64,000 nucleotides of DNA from Burkholderia sp. TSV86. Its GTDB lineage: Bacteria > Pseudomonadota > Gammaproteobacteria > Burkholderiales > Burkholderiaceae. The DNA lies in contig NZ_LOWB01000021.1 in assembly GCF_001522865.1 (NCBI RefSeq), positions 372,001-436,000 of the forward strand, read 5' to 3'. Below, piece after piece: positions 37,888 through 46,352 of the stretch (its first letter is position 1; each line of letters begins with the position of its first letter). The position numbers and the translations under genes were made by a program. The notes beneath the pieces are model-generated. The model ran no database searches. It was not told the origin of the DNA and worked only from the letters and a program-made list of their open reading frames with translations.

Positions 37888-38526
37888 ATGGTCAGACGCA
37901 CGAAAGAGGAGGCGCTCGCCACCCGCGACCGGATTCTCGATGCCGCCGAGCATGTCTTCTTCGAAAAAGGCGTGTCGCATACGTCGCTTGCCGATATCGC
38001 CCGGCACGCGGGCGTGACGCGCGGCGCGATCTATTGGCATTTCGCGAGCAAGAGCGAACTGTTCGACGCAATGTTCGACCGCGTGCTGATGCCGCTGGAC
38101 GAACTGAAGGCCGACACCGGCAAGACGCTCGCGGATCCGCTCGGCCGGATCCGCGAGATCCTGACCTGGTGCCTGCTGGGGGCCGCGCGCGATCCGCAGT
38201 TGCAGCGCGTGTTCAGCATCCTGTTCATGAAGTGTGAGTATGTGGCGGACATGGGCCCGCTCCTCGAGCGCCACCGCGCAGGCATGCTCGACGCGCTGAA
38301 CAACCTCGAAGCCGATCTCGTGCAGGCGGTCGCGAACGGCCAGATGCCGGCCGATCTCGATACGTGGCGTGCGTCGCTGATGCTGCATACGCTCGTCAGC
38401 GGCTTCGTGCGCGATATGCTGATGCTGCCCAACGAGATCGACGCGAACTGCCATGCGGAAAAGCTCGTCGACGCCTGCCTCGACATGCTGCGCACCAGTG
38501 CGTCGATGCGGCGCGATCCGGCTTGA
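37888..38526 (+). CDS. bpeR: TetR/AcrR-family repressor BpeR
   Basis: A 212-residue TetR-family repressor. The N-terminal HTH (about residues 10-55) reads TRDRILDAAEHVFFEKGVSH and TSLADIARHAGVTRGAIYWHF, very like AcrR and TtgR; the C-terminal helical domain would bind pump substrates. It is divergent from bpeA and has the palindromic operator in the shared upstream region. By family precedent, drug binding releases the protein and derepresses bpeAB-oprB. Confidence 0.92.
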   Translation: MVRRTKEEALATRDRILDAAEHVFFEKGVSHTSLADIARHAGVTRGAIYWHFASKSELFDAMFDRVLMPLDELKADTGKTLADPLGRIREILTWCLLGAARDPQLQRVFSILFMKCEYVADMGPLLERHRAGMLDALNNLEADLVQAVANGQMPADLDTWRASLMLHTLVSGFVRDMLMLPNEIDANCHAEKLVDACLDMLRTSASMRRDPA

Positions 38527-38608
38527 GGCACGCGCTGCGCCGTGCATCGTTCAGCCGCCGCAGCCCTCGGCGACCACGCCGCGCGCGCTGAGCGTTGCTC
38601 GGCCTCGT

Positions 38609-39250
38609 TCAACCTCGTTCAGCGCGCCGCGCCCTCGCGCGCTGGTTCGACGCGTAGATGTTGTCGCGCGCGAGCGCCTCGCCCGTGGCAAGCGCCTCGA
38701 TCCAGTCACGCGTCGATGTCACCGCCGCGAAATTCGACTGCATCACGACCGTGAACGCGCGGTGAATCTCTTGCGCGCTCGCCGCGCCTGCCGCGTTCTC
38801 GTATGACAGCGCGCCCGTCGCGTCGGCCAGATACTCGAGCGCATACCCCGCCTGCGCCGCCTGATAAACGGTCGATGCATTGCAGTTGTGCGTCATGTAG
38901 CCGGCGATCGCGAGCGTGTCGATTCGATGAGCGTCGAGCCACGCAGCCAGATCGGTGCCGACGAACACGCTCGCCTTCTGCTTCTCGATCCGGTGCGTGA
39001 ACGCGCGCGATGCGACGACCGGGTGCAGCGCGGCGCCCGCGCTGCCGCGCGCGAAAATCGGCGAGCCGGCCGGCGCAACGTGCTCGACGACCACGACCGG
39101 CACCCCCGCGCCGTGCGCCGCGTCGATCGCGCGCCCGATGTTCGCGAGCGACGTATCGACATCCGGATATTCGATCGGCAGATCGCCCGTCACATATTCG
39201 TTCTGCACATCGATGACGAGCAGCGCACGGCGGGAAAAAGAAGCGGACAT
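38609..39250 (-). CDS. Isochorismatase-family cysteine hydrolase
   Basis: A 213-residue cysteine hydrolase of the isochorismatase-like fold, which includes nicotinamidases and other amidases. The triad is visible as Asp14 (LVIDVQNEYV), Lys92 (KASVFVGT) and Cys123 (YMTHNCNAST, after the usual cis-peptide region). It starts at ATG 39250 behind GGAG. It is divergent from a GlxA-type regulator with 179 bp between; such pairs are common and suggest the regulator controls this gene. Real substrate unknown. Confidence 0.85.
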   Translation of the reverse strand: MSASFSRRALLVIDVQNEYVTGDLPIEYPDVDTSLANIGRAIDAAHGAGVPVVVVEHVAPAGSPIFARGSAGAALHPVVASRAFTHRIEKQKASVFVGTDLAAWLDAHRIDTLAIAGYMTHNCNASTVYQAAQAGYALEYLADATGALSYENAAGAASAQEIHRAFTVVMQSNFAAVTSTRDWIEALATGEALARDNIYASNQRARARRAERG

Positions 39251-39429
39251 GAGAGGCTCCTGGCAAATAAACGGGAACGCCGGACAAGTTGACGGCGCGA
39301 ATCGCGCGGCCCGGCTGCGGCGCGACCCGCTACCCCGGATTGTTCGCGCACAGGCCATTGCTCGATAGCGGCCCGATTGCCAATATTCGCTAGAATCGGG
39401 CCAATCGTCCGCCTTCCGGAGTCCGATCG

Positions 39430-40401
39430 ATGCGCACCGTCGCCGCTTCCGAACCGCCGCATGTCGTCGCTGTCGTCGCCTACGACGGCATCAGCCCGTT
39501 TCACCTTTCGGTGCCGTGCATCGTGTTCGGCGAGCCCCGCCCCGGCGAGCCGCGTTTCGAATTGCGCGTGTGCGCGATCGACGCGGGCGCACTGGCGACC
39601 ACCAGCGGCTTCACGATTACCGCGCCGCACGGGCTCGATGCGCTCGAAGGCGCCGACACCGTCATCGTGCCGTGCTGGCACGACGGCACGGAAACGCCGC
39701 CTGCTGCGCTCGTCGATGCGCTGCGCGCCGCGCACGCGAACGGCGCGCAGCTCGTCGGCCTATGTCTCGGCGCGTTCGTGCTCGCGGCAACGGGCCTGCT
39801 CGACGGCCGAACAGCGACGACGCACTGGGCCTGGGCCGACGACTTCGCGCGGCGCTATCCGCGCGTGACGCTCGATGCCCACGTGCTCTACATCGACGAC
39901 GGTGACGTGATGACATCGGCCGGCACCGCGGCGGGCCTCGACTGCTGCCTGCACGTGGTGCGCAAGCGGTATGGCGCGAGCGCCGCGAACCGGATCGCGC
40001 GGCGTCTCGTCATTCCGCCGCACCGGCAAGGCGGTCAGGCGCAGTTCGTCGACCAGCCGGTGGCTGCGAATCCGCGCGACGGCAGGCTCTCCGAACTGTT
40101 CGACTGGGTCCGCGAGAATCTCACGCTGCCGCATACGCTCGATTCGCTCGCGGCGCGCGCACTGATGAGCCGGCGCACGTTCACGCGCCATTTCCGACGC
40201 GCGACGGGCACGACGGTGGGCACCTGGCTGCTCGCGCAGCGGCTCGCACGCGCGCAACAGTTGCTCGAGGCAACCGATCGGCCGATCGACGCGATTGCAC
40301 AGACAGCGGGATTCGGCTCGAGCGCCTCCCTACGGCAGCATTTCGCCGATGCGTTCGACACGTCGCCATCGGCTTACCGGCGTGAATTCCGCGGCGCTTG
40401 A
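39430..40401 (+). CDS. GlxA-family AraC-type regulator (DJ-1/PfpI domain plus HTH)
   Basis: A 323-residue regulator with an N-terminal DJ-1/PfpI-like domain (about residues 10-180; CLGAFVLAATGLLDGRTATT with Cys112 at the nucleophile position) and a C-terminal AraC HTH (about 215-320; TLDSLAARALMSRRTFTRHF and ATDRPIDAIAQTAGFGSSAS). Members sense small nitrogenous or quaternary compounds and activate neighbouring catabolic genes. It is divergent from the isochorismatase-like gene. The ATG at 39430 fits the family start. Confidence 0.88.
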   Translation: MRTVAASEPPHVVAVVAYDGISPFHLSVPCIVFGEPRPGEPRFELRVCAIDAGALATTSGFTITAPHGLDALEGADTVIVPCWHDGTETPPAALVDALRAAHANGAQLVGLCLGAFVLAATGLLDGRTATTHWAWADDFARRYPRVTLDAHVLYIDDGDVMTSAGTAAGLDCCLHVVRKRYGASAANRIARRLVIPPHRQGGQAQFVDQPVAANPRDGRLSELFDWVRENLTLPHTLDSLAARALMSRRTFTRHFRRATGTTVGTWLLAQRLARAQQLLEATDRPIDAIAQTAGFGSSASLRQHFADAFDTSPSAYRREFRGA

Positions 40402-40549
40402 GAAAAAGAGGCGCCGCAGCGCATGCAGAGGCGGCTCGCGATGAAACCGGCGCAAGCGGCACAACACGCCCGGCCGCCGCATCGCAAGCGCGATTCAGGA
40501 AAGAAAATGCAGGCGGCGCGAGCAATCGCGCGGCAGCAGGCCGAACGCG

Positions 40550-41302
40550 TCAGCGCACCGCATACAACAACAACGCGACGAAGACGATCATCGCCGCCCA
40601 CGCCCACGGCGGCAGCGGACTCGATTCGCGATGGCCGAGCGCGCCGGCGGCGCGCGCGGTCAGCGCGCCGTCGGCCGGCATCGTAGGCGAGCGCTTCGCA
40701 CCGAGCGTCATGCTCGCGGGCCGCAAAAACACGTGCCGACGCTCGCGCGCCCCGGCGCGCGCGCGATTCGGCGCAAGCCCGTGCTTGGCCAGCACGATCT
40801 GGCCGAACTCCGTGAAGAAATCGTCGGCCAATTCGGCGAGCGCATCGCGCAATTGCCTCACCGGCAGTTCAGCAAGCGGGCCGAACGCCGTCGCCCATAT
40901 CGCATATTCGATTCGCGTTGCCGGCTTGGCCGGCAAATCGTCGCGCTCGCCGCCGCAGCCTGCGCCGCCAGCCTCGCGCGGCGCGCACTCGGCCGACGGC
41001 AGCGACACGTCGATCTGGCCGCGCAGCGCGCCAAGCTTGTCCGAGCGCGCCCTGAAGTGCAGCGTATGCCGGGCCGATCCGCGCGCGTCGCCGGGCTCGC
41101 CCGCGACAACATGCGCGCGCACCTCGTAACGGGCGCGCAACAGCCCGAACGGCACCGACAGCGCAACCGAAAACCCGTCGCGCGACAAGCGCGAAAATGC
41201 TTCGCAGTATTCAAGACTCGCGCGCACGAGCGCGGGATCGCGCAGCGCATCCCGCACGACGAGCGGCGCGAGCGGTATCCACAACGCGTCGTGCAATTCC
41301 AT
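40550..41302 (-). CDS. CoxG-like SRPBCC protein with C-terminal membrane anchor
   Basis: A 250-residue protein with a CoxG-type SRPBCC domain (about residues 1-165): it opens MELHDALWIPLAP, has the LEYCEAFSRLSRDGFSVAL region and ends with ALAELADDFFTEFGQIV, all typical of CO-dehydrogenase subunit G. The last 22 residues (PPWAWAAMIVFVALLLYAVR) form a membrane anchor. CoxG recruits molybdenum hydroxylases to the membrane. No coxMSL, xdh or molybdenum enzyme is near, so its client is elsewhere. It is convergent with the GlxA-type regulator. Confidence 0.75.
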   Translation of the reverse strand: MELHDALWIPLAPLVVRDALRDPALVRASLEYCEAFSRLSRDGFSVALSVPFGLLRARYEVRAHVVAGEPGDARGSARHTLHFRARSDKLGALRGQIDVSLPSAECAPREAGGAGCGGERDDLPAKPATRIEYAIWATAFGPLAELPVRQLRDALAELADDFFTEFGQIVLAKHGLAPNRARAGARERRHVFLRPASMTLGAKRSPTMPADGALTARAAGALGHRESSPLPPWAWAAMIVFVALLLYAVR

Positions 41303-41791
41303 GATCGCCTCCGCCGGTGAGTTCGATCAGCGCGCCATGCGCAGACGATCGGCGCGCGACATATCGAAGACGGCATCGCACCGACGCGCACGCATGGCCC
41401 GCGACATTCGCCCGCCGTCTCCGGCAATGCCGCCGGCGGCATACGGATAAAAACAGGCGGCCCGACCGCGCTGCCCGCCGAGCGTGAGGCGATGATAATG
41501 CGCGCGCCACGATGCATCGGCATCACGGCGCGGCTGGGGGAAGAGGCCGAACGGCTGTGTTTCGTACAGCGTCGAGGCGGCGCTCGATTCGGCATCGGCG
41601 ATCCGGTTGCGGATCGCGTGCGCGCGAAGGCGGTTCGGCCCGGTTTCAATGCAGTGACTTGCGGCGTCGGACATCGGTTTCCTCCGAGGCCGCCACGCCT
41701 ATACGCACCGGCCGGAAATTGGAATGGTCCACGGCAACAGATGCCGCTCACGCCCCATTATCAGCCAAACCGCCTGACGAATGTGCAAAAT
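41303..41791. other. Intergenic region between coxG-like and secreted small protein
   Basis: About 490 bp. A 115-codon minus-strand frame at 41327-41674 is the best candidate, but it has no clear ribosome site, no domain I recognise and a composition like neighbouring shadow frames, so I do not call it. I see no terminator with a T tract. The CoxG-like gene's promoter should lie in the lower part. Confidence 0.35.
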
Positions 41792-42214
41792 TTACTGCAT
41801 GCGCCACGAGAACGCGACCTTCGCGCCCCCTTTCGCCGGCACCGCGACCGTGCGCGTCTGCTCGTTGCCGTTGTACGCGGCGCGGATCGTGTAACGTCCC
41901 GGCGCGAGTCTGACAAGCATGTAAGGTCCGCGCGCGTCCGCCGCCAACACCTCGCGGCCGCGTGCATCGCGCACCGACACGCGAACGTCAGCAAGAAATT
42001 CACCGCCCGCGCCGGTAAAGCGCAGTGCGAGCGGCCAGCGCCGTTCGTTGCGCTGGAACGCGCTCGATTCGTCCTGCCCCACGCCCCCCGAGACGAAGCT
42101 GACATTGCCTTGCCGCTGCACATCCGGCAAGCCGGACTGCGCAAACGCCGAGCCCGCGATGCCGAAAGTCAGCGCCGCCGCGGCCAAATACCTCGAAATG
42201 GCTTGCTGTCGCAT
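41792..42214 (-). CDS. Small secreted protein with carboxypeptidase-regulatory-like fold
   Basis: A 140-residue exported protein. A signal peptide (MRQQAISRYLAAAALTFGIA, cut at about AFA-QS 25/26) is followed by one domain with a Gly-Tyr-Tyr/Arg beta-sandwich pattern: FLADVRVSVRDARGREVLAA, GPYMLVRLAPGRYTIRAAYN and TRTVAVPAKG. This resembles carboxypeptidase-regulatory-like or transthyretin-type domains. It starts at ATG 42214 behind AAGGAG, 82 bp after degP on the same strand, so it may be co-transcribed and act in the periplasm or envelope. Function unknown. Confidence 0.75.
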   Translation of the reverse strand: MRQQAISRYLAAAALTFGIAGSAFAQSGLPDVQRQGNVSFVSGGVGQDESSAFQRNERRWPLALRFTGAGGEFLADVRVSVRDARGREVLAADARGPYMLVRLAPGRYTIRAAYNGNEQTRTVAVPAKGGAKVAFSWRMQ

Positions 42215-42296
42215 GGTTCGCTCCTTGAGTTCGTCAGCCGGAAACGGCGGGCCGACGCAGCGGCCCGCTCGAGCCGGACGAACCTGCCCGACCGGC

Positions 42297-43781
42297 TCAA
42301 CCCAGATCGACCGGCACGAAGATCTGGGCGTCGTCACGCTGGATCAGCAACGCAAGATTGTTGCCCGCGCGCTTAACCACGTCGCGCAATTGCTCGGCGC
42401 TCGTCACCGGCGTGCCGTTCACCGCGAGAATCACGTCGCCCGGCTGGATGCCCGCGCCCGCTGCCGGACCCGTCGATTGCTGGACGACGAGGCCGTGCGT
42501 GAGCGACGTGCCATTGCGCTCGCGCGGCGTGAGCGGCCGCACCGACACGCCCAGACGCCCTTGCTCGGCGCTCGCGTCGCTGCTCACCGTCGTCTGGTTG
42601 TCGCCAAGCGATGCGAGCGTCACCGATACCGTCTTTTTCGACTTATCCCGCCAGATTTGCAACTGGGCCTGCGTGCCGGGCTTCATGCTCGCGATCTGCG
42701 AAGGCAGCGTGGTGGAATCCTGTACCGGTACGCCGTTGACCGCAAGGATCACGTCGCCGGGCTGCAACCCCGCCTTCGCAGCCGGCCCCTTCGGGTCGAC
42801 CGCGCTGACGAGCGCGCCGTCCGGCTTGGGCAGACCAAACGAGCTGGCGAGCGTCTGATTGAGCCCCTGCACCGCGACGCCGAGCCGGCCGCGGCTCACG
42901 TGGCCCGTCTTCACGAGTTCGTCCTTCACCTTGATCGCCTCGTTGATCGGAATCGCGAACGACAGCCCCTGGAAGCCACCCGTCTGCGAGTAGATCATCG
43001 AGTTGATGCCGATCACTTCGCCTTGCAGATTGAACAACGGGCCGCCTGAATTGCCGGGATTCACCGGCACGTCGGTCTGGATGAACGGCGTGTAGTTCTC
43101 GTCAGGCAGCGCGCGCGATTTCGCGCTGATGATGCCCGAGGTCACCGTATTATCGAAACCATAAGGCGAGCCGATTGCGACGACCCACTGGCCAACCTTG
43201 CTCTGCGCCGGATCGCCAACCTTGACGGTCGACAAGCCGGACGCGTCGATCTTCAGCACCGCGACGTCCGACTGCTTGTCGGCGCCGACCACCTTTGCCT
43301 TGTATTCGCGCTTGTCGGTCAGTCTGACCGTCACGACGTTCGCGCCGTCGATCACATGCGCGTTAGTCAGGATATAACCGTCGGAACTGATGATGAAGCC
43401 CGAGCCCAAGCTCGTGCTCGGCTGATCGTCGGGCGGCTGCGGCCCCACGCCCATGCCCGGAATCTGCCCGTAGAAATGCCTGAAGAACTGGTAGAACGGA
43501 TCGTTCGGATCGAGCGGAATCTGCGGCATCCCCCGACGCTGCGCGGCACGCTGCACGACATGCTTCGCGCTGATGTTCACGACGGCGGGCCCGTAGGTCT
43601 CGACCAGCCCGGAAAAATCGGGAACGCCGGTCTTGGCGGCAGCTTCGGCCGGCATCAGCGCGGCAACCGCCGGCGTGATGATCTGCGGCTCCGCATGACG
43701 CGTACCCGCCACGTACCCCGCCGACAACGCTGCGGCAACGGCCACGGCAACTGCGCCACGCGCAAGGAATCGGGTAGTCAT
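42297..43781 (-). CDS. degP: Periplasmic serine protease of the Do/DegP (HtrA) family
   Basis: A 494-residue envelope quality-control protease. An N-terminal signal/anchor segment (ARGAVAVAVAAALSAGYVAG) leads to the trypsin-like domain with His142 (ILTNAHVID), Asp172 (SDVAVLKI) and Ser245 (NPGNSGGPLF). Two PDZ domains follow, at about 290-380 and 400-494 (GRLGVAVQGLN and GRLGVSVRPL mark their starts). It degrades or refolds misfolded periplasmic proteins under stress. It follows a two-component system on the same strand after 395 bp and precedes a small secreted protein. DegP, DegQ and MucD names cannot be separated from sequence alone. Confidence 0.92.
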   Translation of the reverse strand: MTTRFLARGAVAVAVAAALSAGYVAGTRHAEPQIITPAVAALMPAEAAAKTGVPDFSGLVETYGPAVVNISAKHVVQRAAQRRGMPQIPLDPNDPFYQFFRHFYGQIPGMGVGPQPPDDQPSTSLGSGFIISSDGYILTNAHVIDGANVVTVRLTDKREYKAKVVGADKQSDVAVLKIDASGLSTVKVGDPAQSKVGQWVVAIGSPYGFDNTVTSGIISAKSRALPDENYTPFIQTDVPVNPGNSGGPLFNLQGEVIGINSMIYSQTGGFQGLSFAIPINEAIKVKDELVKTGHVSRGRLGVAVQGLNQTLASSFGLPKPDGALVSAVDPKGPAAKAGLQPGDVILAVNGVPVQDSTTLPSQIASMKPGTQAQLQIWRDKSKKTVSVTLASLGDNQTTVSSDASAEQGRLGVSVRPLTPRERNGTSLTHGLVVQQSTGPAAGAGIQPGDVILAVNGTPVTSAEQLRDVVKRAGNNLALLIQRDDAQIFVPVDLG

Positions 43782-44176
43782 ATCGTTCTCCTTGTTTAAT
43801 GGTTCGAAGCGTAACGAGCCTGTCTTAAAGCAGTCTTAACCGGTTTCGCAGGCGCACGGGCAATGCGTATGCAAGGAGCGCAGCCGGTGGAGCAAGCGTG
43901 CGCGCGGCGACGCACGCAGACGCGGGCACGCCCGCGCGCCGGTACGCACGCGCACGCAACGCGCGAAGCAACGCCGATGCGCAACATACCGGACGCCTAA
44001 ACGCGCGCTCGCGCCGTTGCAACGATCGCCCGGATGCGCGGCGCGAAAGCCTGCGCGTGTTGCGTCCGCGCGCCTCGCGTGAATCCGCCCGGCAAGTCCG
44101 GCTCACCCGGCCTGAGGAGTGGCCGCGCGCGGCATACGCGTCGATCAGATACCGGCCGCCCATCGTTCACGCCTCG
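43782..44176. other. Intergenic region between sensor kinase and degP
   Basis: A 395-bp gap with no believable gene. It should carry the degP promoter; a less GC-rich piece at 43790-43850 lies just upstream of the degP start. The size of the gap suggests degP has its own promoter and is not simply read through from the kinase gene. Confidence 0.4.
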
Positions 44177-45493
44177 TCACGCATCGGCCGCGCATGGCAG
44201 CCTGACGCTGACGAGCAAGCCGCCCGCCGGCGCTTCGCCCATCGCAATGCTCGCACGCTGCTGCGCGGCGATCCGCTTGACGATCGCAAGACCAAGACCG
44301 CTGCCCGACACGTCGGTGCGCGCCCGCGCGGACGAATCGCGATAGAAGCGGTCGAACACGCGCTCGCGTTCGGCGGCCGGAATGCCCGGGCCGCTATCGC
44401 CGATCTGCACCAGCGCGCTCGCGCCTTCGCCGCGCGTGAGCGACACGTCGATGCGTCCGCCTTGCGGCGTGTACTTCACCGCGTTGTCGAGCAGGTTGTT
44501 GAACATCACGCGCAGCGCGGCGGGATCGGCGAGCACCGCCGCATCCTCGAGCGCGTCGAAACCGAGATCGATATCGCGCCGCTGCGCGAGCGGCGCATGC
44601 GCGGCGACGCATTCCTCGATGAGCGCGCGCAAGTCGACGCGCTCGCGCACGGTTGCGTCGCCCGGCTCCGCGCGGGCGAGCGCGAGCAATTGCTCGGCAA
44701 GGCGCGTCGCGCGTGTCACGCCGTTTTGCAGATCGGCGATCGCCTCGCGGCGCGACGCGTCGTCCTGCGCACGCGCGACGAGCTGCGCCTGGATCTGCAC
44801 GGCGGCAAGCGGCGTGCGCAATTCGTGCGCGGCGTCCGCGACGAACGCCTTTTGCGTGTCGAGCGCGGCGGCCAGACGCGCGAGCAGTCCGTTCAGCGCG
44901 CGCACGAGCGGCTGCACCTCGAGCGGCAACGGCGTATCGGGCAGCGCGTCGAGCGCGTCGGGCCGGCGCGCCTCCACCGCGCGCGTGACGCGCTGCAATG
45001 GCGCAAGACCGCGCCCGATGATCATCCACACCGCCGCGCCGAGAAACGGCAGCAGCACGATGAGCGGCCAAAGCGTGCGCAGCGCGACGCTCGCGGCAAG
45101 CCGGTTGCGCACCGACAGCGGCTGCGCGAGCTGCACGACGTTGTCGCCGACGATCGCGCCATACACTCGCCACGCGCCGCGCTCGGTGCGCTCGGTCGAG
45201 AAGCCCAGCTCGGCGCGCGGCGCGATCGGCGCGCGCGGATGTGAGAAATACATCAGCACGCCGTTGCGGTTCCAGATCTGGATCACGATCCCCTCGTCGC
45301 CGTTCGTGTGCGAGCCCAGCACCTGCGAGAACGGTTCGGACGGCAACGCGGCCGCGATCAGTTGCAACTGGTTGTCCATCACTTCGTTTGCCGCGTCGAG
45401 CGCCTGCCGGTAGATCAGCCAGCCGGCGATCCCGACGCCGGCCACGACAATCGCGAGCAGCCAGATCAGCAGTTGATGACGAATCGACTTCAC
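44177..45493 (-). CDS. Two-component sensor histidine kinase (QseC/PmrB-like)
   Basis: A 438-residue membrane sensor kinase: first helix LLIWLLAIVVAGVGIAGWLI (8-27), a periplasmic domain of about 110 residues, second helix around 140-160, a HAMP-like linker, the phosphoacceptor His223 in FVADAAHELRTPLAAV, and the ATPase part with NLLDNAVKYTP, GDSGPGIP and SGSGLGLAIV. The periplasmic domain resembles the QseC/TctE N-terminal sensor type. The signal is unknown. It lies 3 bp after the response regulator gene and before degP, so an envelope-stress role is possible. Confidence 0.9.
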   Translation of the reverse strand: MKSIRHQLLIWLLAIVVAGVGIAGWLIYRQALDAANEVMDNQLQLIAAALPSEPFSQVLGSHTNGDEGIVIQIWNRNGVLMYFSHPRAPIAPRAELGFSTERTERGAWRVYGAIVGDNVVQLAQPLSVRNRLAASVALRTLWPLIVLLPFLGAAVWMIIGRGLAPLQRVTRAVEARRPDALDALPDTPLPLEVQPLVRALNGLLARLAAALDTQKAFVADAAHELRTPLAAVQIQAQLVARAQDDASRREAIADLQNGVTRATRLAEQLLALARAEPGDATVRERVDLRALIEECVAAHAPLAQRRDIDLGFDALEDAAVLADPAALRVMFNNLLDNAVKYTPQGGRIDVSLTRGEGASALVQIGDSGPGIPAAERERVFDRFYRDSSARARTDVSGSGLGLAIVKRIAAQQRASIAMGEAPAGGLLVSVRLPCAADA

Positions 45494-45496
45494 GCG

Positions 45497-46162
45497 CTAC
45501 GATTCCTTCACGACCATATAGCCCAGGCCGCGGACGTTGCGGATCAGGTCCGAGCCGAGCTTCTTGCGCAGCGCGTGTATATACACCTCGACGGTGTTGC
45601 TGCCGATCTCCTCGCCCCAGCCATACATCTTCTCCTCGAGCTGGCTCTTCGACAACACCGCGCCGGGACGCGCGAGCAGCGCCTCGAGCAGCGCGAATTC
45701 GCGCGCGGACAACGCCACGGGCGCGCCGTCGAGCGTGACCTGATGCGACGCCGGATCGAGCGTCAGCGCGCCGTAGCGGACCAGCGATTCGCTGCGCCCC
45801 GCCTGGCGGCGGATCAGCGCGCGCATCCGCGCGGCAAGCTCGTCGAGATCGAACGGCTTGACGAGATAATCGTCGGCGCCCGCGTCGAGGCCCTTCACCC
45901 GATCGGCAACCGCATCGCGCGCGGTGAGAATCAGCACGGGCAGCGCGAGCCCGCGCGCGCGCAGCGCGCGCAGCACGTCGATACCGTCGCGCTTGGGCAG
46001 GCCGAGATCGAGCAGCAGCAGGTCGTGCGCCTCGCCGGTGGTAAGCGCGGTCAGCGCGGCTTCGCCGTCCTGGACCCAGTCGACCGCGCAACCATCGGCT
46101 TTCAACGCCTTTCTCACTCCTTCGGCGATCATCCGATCATCTTCGACTAGCAATATCCGCAT
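45497..46162 (-). CDS. OmpR/PhoB-type response regulator
   Basis: A 221-residue response regulator: receiver domain with acidic pocket Glu7-Asp8-Asp9, phosphoacceptor Asp52 (LLLDLGLP), Thr in LILTARD and Lys in YLVKPFD, then a C-terminal winged HTH (about 125-221) with SNTVEVYIHALRKKLG. It pairs with the kinase encoded 3 bp downstream. I start at ATG 46162, the normal family start, although an in-frame ATG seven codons earlier exists. It is divergent from dacB with about 190 bp between starts. Confidence 0.92.
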   Translation of the reverse strand: MRILLVEDDRMIAEGVRKALKADGCAVDWVQDGEAALTALTTGEAHDLLLLDLGLPKRDGIDVLRALRARGLALPVLILTARDAVADRVKGLDAGADDYLVKPFDLDELAARMRALIRRQAGRSESLVRYGALTLDPASHQVTLDGAPVALSAREFALLEALLARPGAVLSKSQLEEKMYGWGEEIGSNTVEVYIHALRKKLGSDLIRNVRGLGYMVVKES

Positions 46163-46352
46163 TCTGAAAAACGTCCGTCGCATGCATTCACGATGGCGGA
46201 CATTGTAGCGCCGTGCCGTGCCGTGCACGCGCGGACAACGGCGCGATGCAGCGCGGTACGCGCCGTTTTCTCTACAATGTGCGCCTTCGCCGCCGCGCAA
46301 GCGCACGGCTGTTCGCTGCGCCTTTCCTGTTCCGGTATCCCGATATTCGTCG

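Noticed and set aside
41327-41674. 115-codon minus-strand frame between the CoxG-like gene and the small secreted protein
   Set aside because: No recognisable domain, no clear ribosome site and other frames of similar length overlap it; kept only as a note in the intergenic entry.
44394-46091. 565-codon minus-strand frame spanning kinase and response regulator
   Set aside because: Out-of-frame, Arg-rich translation of two real genes; not a fusion protein.
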